The notes beneath the pieces were generated by a model, which was not told the origin of the DNA, searched no databases, and worked only from the letters and a program-made list of their open reading frames with translations. Both the position numbers and the translations under genes were made by a program. A stretch of 64,000 bases of DNA from the NCBI GenBank assembly GCA_001604005.1, contig LVAM01000005.1, positions 86,931 to 150,930 of the forward strand, given 5' to 3'. The stretch comes from Clostridiales bacterium Firm_07. Its GTDB lineage: Bacteria > Bacillota > Clostridia > Oscillospirales > CAG-272. Shown piece after piece: positions 38,829 to 46,524 of the stretch (positions are counted from its first letter, which is position 1; the number at the start of each line of letters is the position of its first letter).

Positions 38829-40490
38829 ATGAAGACTTTTGCCAGATTGCTTGCATTGACGCTGGCGTGCTTGATGCTGATCATTCCCATCATCGGCTGT
38901 AAAGACGACGATGACGATGATGCAGGGAAAGGCAACCTCGTCAATGCGGAATATGACGAAAACGGCTTGAAAATGGACAGTCTGCCTGCCGATTTGAACT
39001 ATCTCGGCAGAAAGATCAACGTTCTCCACTGGAACAACCCCGGTCACCAGGAGTTCGACGTGGAGAGCGTGACGGGTAACAACGTGCTTGACGCGATCTA
39101 TGAGCGCAACACGGCGATCCAGGACCGTCTCAATGTGGAGATCAATTTCATCGGCGAGCCCGGCGGTTTGAACGACCGCGCCAGCTTTGTGAAGCGCGTG
39201 CAGATGACGATGGAAAACAACACCCACGATTTTGACATCATCACCTCGTACTCCCGTACGGAAGGTATGTTGGGTGTGCAAGGCTTGCTCAAAGACGTCA
39301 ACAACTTGGGCAAGGACGTGCATTCTTATCTGTCTTACGGTCAGCCCTGGTGGCCTGCCGACATGATCGAATCGCTTTCGTTCGGCGATTCCTGCTTCTT
39401 CCTCTCCGGAGACATCTCGACCAACGTGCTTTACAATATGACCTGCATCTTCTTCAACAAGTCGCAGTTAAAAGCGCGTTTCAACGCCGAGGCGCAAGCC
39501 AAGGGCTTTGAGGGCGAAGCCGCCGCGGTGGATTGGCTGTACGATATGGTGTACAGCACCAACGCAAAGTATACTAAAAAATATGAAAACGAAAAATGGA
39601 CGCTGGATAAGCTGATCAAGATCTCGCAGGATTATTGCGACGGTGTTGACAACTCTCCGTATACGGCAAACCGCAAAGAAGGCAAATACGGCTTCGTATC
39701 TGTTTACTTCCAGATGGACGGTCTCTATACCGGCTCTAACCTGCACCTGGTCGATCAGGACCCCAATGATCTGCTTATCATTTCGCCCGACTTCGGTTCC
39801 GCCAAGACCGTTGCTCTGGTGCGTAAACTCGGCGAGTGGGTGAAGAACTCCAACGTGTGTCTTGTGGAAAAAGTGAACGGCGAGCTCGAAACCGAAACGA
39901 CCGGCGGCGCTTCGGTTCCCGGACATCAGATTCCCTTTATGAAGGGAAGAGCGTTGTTCCTTCTGTGCCGTGCCGAGGTTGCCGAATCCTCCATCTCCAA
40001 ACAAACGGCGCTGGTTAAAGGCGGCTACGGCGTTCTGCCTTGCCCGAAATACAACGACAAACAGCTCAACTACTACACCTGCCTTGGTAACCCCATTTCG
40101 ATCTACGGTATCTTTGTTGACAGCTATGATCCCGGAAACAGCGACGGCATCAGCGAGGCGGAGCACTACTCGATGCTCACCGCCGTGCTGGAATGCTGGG
40201 CTTCCGAAGCTTACCGCAGAACGATGCCGGAAATCTTCTATGTGAACATGATGGTGAAATATTCCGATTCTCCGAAAGAAGCGGATATGTACCAGTACGT
40301 CCGTAACGGTATCGTCTTTGACCTCGGTCGTGTCTTCTCCGAAGACCTCAGCTTTATGAGCGAGATGCCGAGCCGCGTTGCCGCCAACAGCGCATCGTGG
40401 TCCACCGCTTACGGCGCTTACAAGAGACAGCTTGACAAAAAGATGGAAGCCATCGTGGAAAGCTTCCGCGATCAGGGCGTTATCGGCTGA
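38829..40490 (+). CDS. Extracellular solute-binding lipoprotein, orphan
   Basis: 553 residues from the ATG at 38829. The signal peptide ends in lipobox IIGC (Cys24), then an Asp run. The rest matches the large bacterial solute-binding protein fold (family 1-like): GNNVLDAIYERNTAIQDRLN, DFDIITSYSRTEG and a C-terminal MPSRVAANS region. Codon use is regular and the gene has its own strong promoter and terminator, suggesting high expression. No permease or ATPase gene is nearby, so its transporter must be elsewhere. The ligand is unknown; sugars or oligosaccharides are usual. Confidence 0.87.
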   Translation: MKTFARLLALTLACLMLIIPIIGCKDDDDDDAGKGNLVNAEYDENGLKMDSLPADLNYLGRKINVLHWNNPGHQEFDVESVTGNNVLDAIYERNTAIQDRLNVEINFIGEPGGLNDRASFVKRVQMTMENNTHDFDIITSYSRTEGMLGVQGLLKDVNNLGKDVHSYLSYGQPWWPADMIESLSFGDSCFFLSGDISTNVLYNMTCIFFNKSQLKARFNAEAQAKGFEGEAAAVDWLYDMVYSTNAKYTKKYENEKWTLDKLIKISQDYCDGVDNSPYTANRKEGKYGFVSVYFQMDGLYTGSNLHLVDQDPNDLLIISPDFGSAKTVALVRKLGEWVKNSNVCLVEKVNGELETETTGGASVPGHQIPFMKGRALFLLCRAEVAESSISKQTALVKGGYGVLPCPKYNDKQLNYYTCLGNPISIYGIFVDSYDPGNSDGISEAEHYSMLTAVLECWASEAYRRTMPEIFYVNMMVKYSDSPKEADMYQYVRNGIVFDLGRVFSEDLSFMSEMPSRVAANSASWSTAYGAYKRQLDKKMEAIVESFRDQGVIG

Positions 40491-40507
40491 TCTTCCCCGA
40501 AAATTCG

Positions 40508-40540
40508 GCGGTCCGTTGCTTTGGCAACGGACCGCTTTTT
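40508..40540 (+). terminator. Terminator of solute-binding protein gene
   Basis: 12-bp perfect stem (40508-40519 with 40524-40535), loop TTTG, then T5. Confidence 0.9.
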
Positions 40541-40577
40541 CGGAGATGGGAGCGGTCAAGGCCGCTGTTAGGGCAAA

Positions 40578-40606
40578 AAAAGAAAACCGCCGCGCGGTTT
40601 TCTTTT
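40578..40606 (-). terminator. Terminator of the small membrane protein gene
   Basis: 13-bp perfect stem (40578-40590 with 40594-40606) with A/T-rich outer arms. Confidence 0.82.
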
Positions 40607-40648
40607 GGGAGTTTTACCTCTCTTTGTACAAAATCTTTTGAGAGCGCC

Positions 40649-40885
40649 TTACACCGTTTCCGTCTCGGTGGATTCGTCATCGGCGCACGCCTTTTCATCT
40701 TCGAGGAGTTCTTCGCCATCTGTTGCTTCCACTTCTTTTTCCACCTCGTCGCATTCGGCGCAGAAGCGTGAGAAATGGCGGGTCAATCGGCAAATGAGAT
40801 ACCCGAACGCGCAAAGAGCGGCAAGAACACCGAGAGTGATCACAACGATTTTGGCAACCTTTACATTTTCGGAAGCGTTTGACAT
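40649..40885 (-). CDS. 78-residue single-pass membrane protein with acidic tail
   Basis: The start MSNASENVKVAK at 40885 has aaggaggg upstream. One transmembrane segment (about 9-31) is followed by a Cys-containing and strongly acidic cytosolic tail. It has its own promoter. No family is recognised. Confidence 0.65.
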   Translation of the reverse strand: MSNASENVKVAKIVVITLGVLAALCAFGYLICRLTRHFSRFCAECDEVEKEVEATDGEELLEDEKACADDESTETETV

Positions 40886-40918
40886 ATCAATGCCCTCCTT
40901 TTCATACTCTATATTATT

Positions 40919-40946
40919 ATTGTAGCATAATTTGTCGAAATTGCAA
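40919..40946 (-). promoter_or_regulatory. Promoter of the small membrane protein gene
   Basis: Minus strand: TTGCAA (40941-40946), 16-base spacer, TACAAT (40919-40924), extended -10 TGC. Confidence 0.72.
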
Positions 40947-40978
40947 TAGTTTTTGCAATTTTCGGCGAAAGGAAAAAG

Positions 40979-41746
40979 ATGGATATCAGAGAGATCCGTG
41001 AAAAACTGACCGCAGCGGGCATCGAAAACGCCGCGACGGAAGCCCTGTGGATCAAAGAAACGATCCCCGAACAAGAACTGCCGCGGGCTGTGGCGCGCCG
41101 TGCGGCACACGAGCCGCTGGCGTATATTTTCGGCGAGTGGGAGTTTTTTCGCGAAAAATACGCGGTCAATGAAAACTGTCTTGTTCCGCGCGCCGACACC
41201 GAACTTTTGGTAGAGAAGGCGTGCGCGTTTTTACCGAAAGGCGCGCGTTTTCTCGATCTTTGCACCGGCAGCGGATGTGTGGCGATCTCTACGCTTGCCA
41301 CCAGACGGGATACCACCGCCGTGGCGCTGGACCTTTCGCGCGGCGCGCTCGCGCTGGCGCGGAAAAACGCCGAGACGAACGGCGTGGCGCCCCGCGTGGA
41401 GTTTGTACTCTCCGACGTGCTCCGTGCCCCCGATGCCGCGCTTGTCGGAAAATTCGACGCGGTGCTTGCCAACCCGCCGTATATTGCGCACGCCGTGCTT
41501 GCCACGTTGCAAGAAGAGGTGCAAAAAGAGCCGCGGATGGCGCTGGACGGCGGTGCGGACGGACTTGATTTTTATCGCGCCATTTTGAGAAAATGGAAAA
41601 GCGTTCTGCGACCGGACGGATTTTTCCTTTTGGAGATCGGGTACGATCAGGCACGATCCGTCGGGAGAATTGCCGCCGACGCGGGGCTTTCTTGTGAGGT
41701 TTTCGCCGATCTCGGCGGCAACGATCGCGTCGTATTTCTGCATTGA
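40979..41746 (+). CDS. prmC: Peptide chain release factor N5-glutamine methyltransferase
   Basis: 255 residues. It methylates the GGQ glutamine of RF1/RF2. SAM motif LDLCTGSGCVAISTLA (about 89-104) and catalytic NPPYIA (about 164) are intact. The N-terminal helical domain includes YIFGEWEFF, a typical PrmC segment. Gaaagg precedes the ATG. prfA is not adjacent. Confidence 0.95.
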   Translation: MDIREIREKLTAAGIENAATEALWIKETIPEQELPRAVARRAAHEPLAYIFGEWEFFREKYAVNENCLVPRADTELLVEKACAFLPKGARFLDLCTGSGCVAISTLATRRDTTAVALDLSRGALALARKNAETNGVAPRVEFVLSDVLRAPDAALVGKFDAVLANPPYIAHAVLATLQEEVQKEPRMALDGGADGLDFYRAILRKWKSVLRPDGFFLLEIGYDQARSVGRIAADAGLSCEVFADLGGNDRVVFLH

Positions 41747-41855
41747 TATAGAACGCGTCTCTATGACGGCGCGCGGCTTTTGCCGCGCGCCGTTGTCGTT
41801 TTTCGCGCGCGTCGCATACCCTTTCTTTGAGATCAAGGTTTGCGAGGTGAAATAT

Positions 41856-42770
41856 TTGAATATCGCGCTTTTTTGCGGCGGCGAGAGCGCCGAGCGCGCC
41901 GTTTCGCTTCTTTCCGGCGCGGCGGTCGAGGCGGCGCTCGGTGAAATGGGGCATACGGTGTCGAAAATCGACTGGCGCGGCGAGGACACGTCGCCCGATT
42001 TTTTGAGCAGATTTTCCGCATATGACGCCGTGTTTCTCGCTTTGCACGGCGGGGCGGGGGAGGACGGGCGACTTGCCGCGGCTTTGGAGAAGAACGGCAT
42101 TTTTTCTTATACCGGTTCGCCCCCCGCGACGTCTGCGCTTGCCGCCGACAAAGAAAAAGCCAAGCGCCGGGTCGCCGCCGCCGGTATTCCCGTGGCGCGC
42201 GGTACGGTGGTTGGGGCGGGAACGCGCGCGGAAAACGCGGCTTTGCCGCCGTTTCCGCTTGCGGCAAAGCCGCTTTGCGGGGGATCGAGCGTGGGGTTGT
42301 GTTTCTTCCGCACGAAAAAGGAGTTGTCGGGTCTTGTTTTCGATGAATCGATGCTCTTTGAGTCATATCTGCCGGGTAGGGAATACAGCGTGTCTTTTCT
42401 TTGCAACGAGATTCTCCCCGTCGTGGAGATCTGCCCCGACGGGGGCGTGTACGATTATTTTCACAAATACACCCCCGGCGTGACAAAAGAGGTCTGCCCC
42501 GCGAAATTAACTGTCGAACGGTATGAGAAATTGCGCGATTTGGCGCGCAGGGCGGTTGATGCGCTGGGATTGCGGGATTTCGCACGCGTCGACTTTCGGG
42601 AAGACGCGCGGGGAGAGCCGCGTTTTTTGGAAGCCAACGCCATTCCGGGTATGACAAAAACCAGTTTATTGCCGCTTGCGGCGCGCACCGCGGGTCTTTC
42701 TTTTCCGGAGGTGTGCGACAGGATCGCGCGCGCGGCGGCCGCGCGCGGAAAACGCGCCGGGGAGGCATGA
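41856..42770 (+). CDS. ddl: D-alanine--D-alanine ligase
   Basis: 304 residues from a TTG at 41856 (gaggtg 6 bases upstream); GTG 41847 is an alternative. An ATP-grasp enzyme making the D-Ala-D-Ala end of peptidoglycan precursors. Motifs: ALFCGGESAERAVS at the N-terminus, LHGGAGEDG, GGSSVGL, and the metal site DFARVDFRED with FLEANAIPGMT near the end. The final Tyr/Phe specificity region looks like a D-Ala rather than D-Lac ligase, but this is not certain. Confidence 0.93.
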   Translation: MNIALFCGGESAERAVSLLSGAAVEAALGEMGHTVSKIDWRGEDTSPDFLSRFSAYDAVFLALHGGAGEDGRLAAALEKNGIFSYTGSPPATSALAADKEKAKRRVAAAGIPVARGTVVGAGTRAENAALPPFPLAAKPLCGGSSVGLCFFRTKKELSGLVFDESMLFESYLPGREYSVSFLCNEILPVVEICPDGGVYDYFHKYTPGVTKEVCPAKLTVERYEKLRDLARRAVDALGLRDFARVDFREDARGEPRFLEANAIPGMTKTSLLPLAARTAGLSFPEVCDRIARAAAARGKRAGEA

Positions 42771-42771
42771 T

Positions 42772-43338
42772 ATGTTTGCCGTGAAAGAATATGACCGCGA
42801 CCGCGCGCTCGAATACGCCGCCCGATACGCGTTTTCGCGCAATCCGCTTTTTACGGATTTCGCGGGCATCGGGGGAGACTGTACGAATTTCGTTTCCCAG
42901 TGCGTGTTGGCGGGCAGTTGCGTGATGAATTTTACGCCGACGTACGGTTGGTATTATCGCTCGTCTTCCGATTACGCCCCCGCCTTTACGGGCGTGGAGT
43001 TCTTTTGGAAGTTTTTTGTCGGGGATCCCGAATTTGCCAAAGCAAACGGCGGCACAGGTCCATTTGGACGTGAAGCGACGGCGGAGGAAACGTTGCCGGG
43101 AGACGTGGTGCAGCTCTCGGACCGTATGGGTGTGTATTACCACACCCTGATGATCTCCTCGATCCTTGACGGAGAGATCTACGTAACGGGGCACACCAAC
43201 GACGTCTATGACAGACCGCTTCTCTCGTACAGCGCGGAGGGCTTTCGATTTTTACACATCGAAGGCGTCCGTTTCACGGTCGAAAACACGCCGTGTTTTA
43301 CGGCGCTGATCGAGGGGAAATCTTTGCCGCTGACATAA
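42772..43338 (+). CDS. Amidase_6-type putative amidase, complete copy
   Basis: 188 residues; ATG 42772 follows ggggaggc and the ddl stop by 1 base. It starts with the helical YAARYAFSRNPLFTDF and the core GIGGDCTNFVSQC (Cys about 43), the conserved centre of the amidase_6/putative amidase domain, which has a papain-like Cys. There is no signal peptide. Its function is unknown; wall or peptide amide hydrolysis is inferred. A second, beheaded copy lies 0.8 kb downstream. Confidence 0.85.
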   Translation: MFAVKEYDRDRALEYAARYAFSRNPLFTDFAGIGGDCTNFVSQCVLAGSCVMNFTPTYGWYYRSSSDYAPAFTGVEFFWKFFVGDPEFAKANGGTGPFGREATAEETLPGDVVQLSDRMGVYYHTLMISSILDGEIYVTGHTNDVYDRPLLSYSAEGFRFLHIEGVRFTVENTPCFTALIEGKSLPLT

Positions 43339-43339
43339 A

Positions 43340-43369
43340 AAACGCGCTCCGCAAAAGCGGAGCGCGTTT
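43340..43369. terminator. Terminator between amidase_6 and the kinase gene
   Basis: 13-bp perfect stem (43340-43352 with 43357-43369), loop AAAA, A/T ends on both sides; serves converging genes. Confidence 0.85.
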
Positions 43370-43371
43370 GA

Positions 43372-43998
43372 TCATTTGAGGTCAGGGTAGAGAACTTTGA
43401 GATAATCCACAATCAGGTCCACACACCGCTCAAATCCGAGAAGTTCGGTGTTGAGACACAGATCGTAGTTGCGGGCGTTGTCCCATTCGTGTCCTGTATA
43501 ATAGCGGTAATAGGTGCTGCGCGCGCGGTCGATCTTGTCGATCTGTTTTTCGGCGTCGCGACGGGAGAGCGAGAAGAGTTCTTCCACCTTTTTGATACAA
43601 AATTCACGCGAGGCATAGGCGAAAACGCGCAACACGTTGGGGGTATCGCGCAAAACGTAGTCCGCGCAGCGCCCCACGATCACGCAGCTTTCCTTTGCCG
43701 CCAAGGACTTGATGATCTTCGCTTGATAGTTAAAGAGGTTGTCGTCCGAGGTAAAATCGCCGCTTTCGGGGGAGATGAGGCGCTCTCCGTAAGAGCGGTT
43801 GTAGCGCCCGAACAGCGCGGTTTTTTTGCGCTCGTCGGCTTTGCCGAACAGTTCGATATTGATGCCGCTTTCCTCCGAGGCAAGTTCGATCAGTTTTCTG
43901 TCGTAAAAACTGATGCCGAGGCGCTCTGCCAGCATCTGCCCGATGATGCGGCCGCCGCTGCCGAAGCCGCGCGAAATGGTGATGGTGAAATTTTCCAT
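43372..43998 (-). CDS. Cytidylate kinase-like family protein
   Basis: 208 residues from the ATG at 43998 (ggagg 6 bases upstream). It belongs to the Cytidylate_kin2-type P-loop group: ITISRGFGSGGRIIGQMLAE (about 5-24), FYDRKLIELASEESG and CVIVGRCADYVL. It is distinct from the main Cmk. Substrate unknown. It has its own strong promoter. Confidence 0.88.
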   Translation of the reverse strand: MENFTITISRGFGSGGRIIGQMLAERLGISFYDRKLIELASEESGINIELFGKADERKKTALFGRYNRSYGERLISPESGDFTSDDNLFNYQAKIIKSLAAKESCVIVGRCADYVLRDTPNVLRVFAYASREFCIKKVEELFSLSRRDAEKQIDKIDRARSTYYRYYTGHEWDNARNYDLCLNTELLGFERCVDLIVDYLKVLYPDLK

Positions 43999-44032
43999 AA
44001 AAACCTCCGAAAGGGTAAAACTTTCCGTCTTT

Positions 44033-44061
44033 ATTGTAGCACACCTTTCCCGTTTTGTCAA
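44033..44061 (-). promoter_or_regulatory. Promoter of the cytidylate-kinase-like gene
   Basis: Minus strand: TTGACA (44056-44061), 17-base spacer, TACAAT (44033-44038), extended -10 TGC. Confidence 0.86.
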
Positions 44062-44087
44062 AGGGAAGCGCAAGTTTTTGAAAAAAC

Positions 44088-44116
44088 TTGACAAGCGGCG
44101 GCAAGTTTGCTATGAT
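44088..44116 (+). promoter_or_regulatory. tRNA-Leu-type promoter driving a truncated gene
   Basis: TTGACA (44088-44093), 17-base spacer, TATGAT (44111-44116). The 11 bases after the -10 and the next 8 bases match the promoter-to-tRNA stretch of the tRNA-Leu at 46.0 kb (9 of 11, then GCGGGCGT exactly). Confidence 0.8.
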
Positions 44117-44127
44117 AAAACGGTAAC

Positions 44128-44604
44128 GCGGGCGTTGGCGGCGATTGCACCAATTTCGTGTCACAATGCGTGCTTGCGGGTAGTTGTGTGATGAACTTTA
44201 CCCCCACATACGGATGGTATTATCGCTCGTCTTCGGACTACGCCCCCGCCTTTACGGGGGTGGAGTTCTTTTGGAAATTTTTTGTGGGCGACCCCGAGTT
44301 CGCCAACGCCAACGGCGGCGTTGGGCCTTTCGGCAGGGAAGTGACGAGAGACGAGGTTTTGGCGGGCGACGTGGTGCAACTCTCCGACTATATGGGGGTG
44401 TTTTACCATACGTTGATCGTCACCTCGATCCGCGACGGCGAGATCTACGTCACGGGGCACACCAACGACGTTTACGATCGTCCGCTCGATTCATACAGCG
44501 CGGAGGGCTTTCGCTTTCTCCATATCGAGGGCGTGCGTTTTCCCGTGGACAGCGCGCCGTGCTTTACCGCGCTTCTTGACGGAACGGCGTTGCCATTGAC
44601 TTAA
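44128..44604 (+). pseudogene. 5'-truncated amidase_6 copy fused to a tRNA-Leu 5' end
   Basis: Codons from 44128 read AGVGGDCTNFVSQC and then match the complete copy at 42772 over 148 residues, with 22 differences in my alignment (about 85% identity). The first 45 or so codons after the junction are identical in protein but differ at many third positions. No start codon or ribosome site precedes GCG at 44128; the frame meets a stop at 44116-44118. The earliest start is GTG 44158, beyond the conserved Cys. The N-terminal helix region is missing. The copy is probably dead. Confidence 0.85.
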
Positions 44605-44652
44605 ACACGCTGCCCCGGTGCGGCAGAAGGCAAAAAATGTGCCGAACGGTAT

Positions 44653-44680
44653 TGACTTTTCAAAGAGGATATGATAAAAT
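44653..44680 (+). promoter_or_regulatory. Candidate upstream promoter of the membrane protein at 44888
   Basis: TTGACT (44652-44657), 17-base spacer, TAAAAT (44675-44680). A second promoter lies 28 bases further on. Confidence 0.6.
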
Positions 44681-44707
44681 CATAATAAGAAATTTACATT
44701 CAGGGGA

Positions 44708-44736
44708 TTGACAAATCCGATGAAATTTGCGATACT
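44708..44736 (+). promoter_or_regulatory. Promoter of the membrane protein at 44888
   Basis: TTGACA (44708-44713), 17-base spacer, GATACT (44731-44736), extended -10 TGC. Expected start of transcription is near 44743, right before a GACA repeat. Confidence 0.75.
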
Positions 44737-44744
44737 CTTAGACC

Positions 44745-44764
44745 GACAGACAGACAGACAGACA
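44745..44764 (+). repeat. (GACA)5 microsatellite at a transcript start
   Basis: Five exact GACA units directly at the predicted 5' end of the transcript. They are followed by A7 and a short T6 run. Such tracts can vary in copy number. Confidence 0.85.
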
Positions 44765-44808
44765 GAAAAAAATCTGCCTTTTTTCGGTGGTCCAATAATT
44801 GATAAACA

Positions 44809-44861
44809 AACAGCATAGTCTTGCGGCGGCTTTATGTCGTTGACAGACGATGCTGTTTTTT
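44809..44861 (+). promoter_or_regulatory. Leader terminator/attenuator before the membrane protein gene
   Basis: 13-base arms (44809-44821 with 44845-44857, one mismatch) around a 23-base loop, followed by T6 ending at 44861. It lies inside the predicted leader, only about 15 bases before the ribosome site, so read-through could be regulated. Confidence 0.6.
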
Positions 44862-44887
44862 ATAATTTTTATTCAAAGGAGAGTCTT

Positions 44888-45859
44888 ATGAAAAAGGAAA
44901 AAGTCGTCTTGACAAAAGAAGAGAAGAAGCAATTATCTGTTTCAAAGCGTTTGAAATTTGCATTTGCTTTCGGCTCGATCGTGTTGTTTGCCGCGGTCCT
45001 GACGTTCAGCATCATTTTTAACGCGGGTGCGAACGGCACGGCAAGCGCCGGAGGCGGAGATTTCACAAAATACGATCCCGCCGCCAACATTTGGGCTGTT
45101 CTTGCGATCATCGCCATCGTTTTGCAGGTCGCGCTGGTCGTGATGACGTTCATCTTGCCGAAAAAGGTAATGAAAAAAAGAGTGCCCGTTCCGACAGCCG
45201 TATTCTGCGTGATACTTGCGGTCGTTACGCTTTTTGTGGGATTGGCGCAGGTGGGATCCGGCTTTACGGCGTATGATCAGGAGTGCCAACGCAGTTACAA
45301 TAAGTTCGTTTTCGGCGACGTTTCCGGCAAGCAGACCGCGTATAGTTTCGGCACGTCGTCGCTCGGATATAAGCAGAAGATCGAAGATCCCAACGGAACG
45401 ATTGATTATTCTACCAAAGAAAATGCCGCCAAGATCCTTGCGTTCTTGGAGCAAAACAGCACGGGCAAAGCCGTATATACCGCGGGAAGGAGCAAAGACA
45501 GCCTGACGGACGATTCGGTCAAGGATCATCCGAACGTATGGTATTATAAATCGGGCAGCAAGTATCAGATCAACCGGGAAGTTTACGATTTTTATATTCC
45601 CTCTGCCGATCTGAAGGCTTTTGCGGCGGAAGTCGGAATGACCGCGGTCAGCGAGGGGGACATCCGTGACACCGATCAGCAATTCTTGTTTGCTCTGGGC
45701 GGAACGAGCGTATATCCCACGTTTACCCACTATGCGATCGTTTCGTTCACTCCGGGCGACGTTGAGAACTATCAGGAATATACCGATTTTACCGCTTTCT
45801 TCATCGATCCGACGCATAACGCCGTGAGAGTGTACGTGGAGAGAGGCTTCAAAAAATGA
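44888..45859 (+). CDS. Three-helix membrane protein, unknown function
   Basis: 323 residues from the ATG at 44888 (aaaggag 6 bases upstream). A Lys-rich N-terminus is followed by three transmembrane segments (about 24-45, 72-93 and 104-126), then a soluble domain of about 190 residues. No known domain is seen. Two promoters, a GACA tract and a hairpin with a T-run precede it, and a good terminator follows. Confidence 0.7.
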   Translation: MKKEKVVLTKEEKKQLSVSKRLKFAFAFGSIVLFAAVLTFSIIFNAGANGTASAGGGDFTKYDPAANIWAVLAIIAIVLQVALVVMTFILPKKVMKKRVPVPTAVFCVILAVVTLFVGLAQVGSGFTAYDQECQRSYNKFVFGDVSGKQTAYSFGTSSLGYKQKIEDPNGTIDYSTKENAAKILAFLEQNSTGKAVYTAGRSKDSLTDDSVKDHPNVWYYKSGSKYQINREVYDFYIPSADLKAFAAEVGMTAVSEGDIRDTDQQFLFALGGTSVYPTFTHYAIVSFTPGDVENYQEYTDFTAFFIDPTHNAVRVYVERGFKK

Positions 45860-45918
45860 TCCGGCGTAAGATCGGAGAACGCTGACGTTTCCGGTCTTGA
45901 TGCAAACACAGCAAAAAG

Positions 45919-45944
45919 CAGGCGTGAGAGCACGCCTGTTTTTT
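45919..45944 (+). terminator. Terminator of the membrane protein gene
   Basis: 8-bp stem (45919-45926 with 45931-45938), loop AGAG, then T6. Confidence 0.88.
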
Positions 45945-45974
45945 GTCAAAAGATGAGATAGGGCTTCAAAGAAC

Positions 45975-46003
45975 TTGACAAAACGCGTTTTTTCTGCTAT
46001 CAT
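45975..46003 (+). promoter_or_regulatory. Promoter of tRNA-Leu
   Basis: TTGACA (45975-45980), 17-base spacer, TATCAT (45998-46003), then 11 bases to the tRNA. Confidence 0.9.
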
Positions 46004-46014
46004 AAGGCGGTAAC

Positions 46015-46099
46015 GCGGGCGTGGCGGAATTGGCAGACGCATAAGATTTAGGATCTTACGCCGCAAGGTGTGCAGGTTCAAGTCCTGTCGCCCGCACCA
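46015..46099 (+). tRNA. tRNA-Leu (anticodon UAG)
   Basis: 85 bases with encoded CCA (46097-46099). Acceptor arms 46015-46021 and 46089-46095 pair fully. The anticodon stem 42-46/54-58 (of 460xx) holds loop TTTAGGA with anticodon TAG at 46049-46051. A long variable arm marks the class II leucine type. Confidence 0.97.
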
Positions 46100-46374
46100 A
46101 AAAGGGGGGCTTCGCTCCCCTTTTTGGTGCGGTGACCGGGTACGCGAAATGCACCGAGTTTTGCGATGAAGCAAAACTCCATTCGCACGCGGCGCGTGCG
46201 TTTGTGCAGAGTTCAAGTCCTGTCGCCCGCACCAAAAAGGGGGGTCGGAGACCCCTTTTTTGGTGCGGTGACCGGGTGCGCGAAATGCACCGCGATTTCT
46301 CACGATTTTGCGTGAGAAATACGCCGGAGCACGCCGCGCGTGCGTTGTGCAGAAGTTCAAGTCCTGTCGCCTGC
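46070..46374 (+). repeat. Tandem tRNA-Leu 3'-end repeats with variable hairpins
   Basis: The last 30 bases of the tRNA-Leu (T-arm, acceptor, CCA) recur at 46204-46234 and, degraded, at 46347-46374 (periods 134 and 143). Each full unit then has a GGGG/CCCC terminator, a constant stretch starting GGTGCGGTGACCGGGT, a perfect variable hairpin and a GCACGC/GCGTGC hairpin. The variable stems are 46156-46164/46171-46179 (9 bp, loop GATGAA) and 46295-46304/46311-46320 (10 bp, loop ATTTTG), unrelated in sequence. Open frames here are spurious. Confidence 0.9.
46099..46125 (+). terminator. Terminator of tRNA-Leu
   Basis: AAAAAGGGG paired with CCCCTTTTT around GGCTTCGCT. A related hairpin with a different loop recurs at 46234-46261 in the next repeat unit. 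Confidence 0.85.
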
Positions 46375-46524
46375 CTATGACCGGTGAGTAAGAACATTTG
46401 TTGGGTTACATATGCAATATTCTTATAAGGAGAATGAAAAAATGATCGTAAAAGAAAACTTGCCTGCTGCTTTTTCCGGATGCGATCGAGTGGTGCGCCT
46501 TGATCGAAGCGTGGCTCTTCCGGT

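Noticed and set aside
44766..44890. T-box or other known riboswitch upstream of the membrane protein
   Set aside because: The T-box core (GGGTGGTACCGCG-like) and other familiar conserved cores are not present; only hairpins are.
46070..46374. CRISPR array
   Set aside because: Repeats are tRNA tails with hairpin units of 134-143 bases, not 25-40 base repeats with unique spacers, and no cas genes are present.
44942..46397. Open frames of 472 and 113 codons over the tRNA-Leu region with RATGLEP-like words
   Set aside because: They are translations of the tRNA and its repeated tail plus antisense of the membrane protein gene; the repeated peptide words come from RNA-level repeats.
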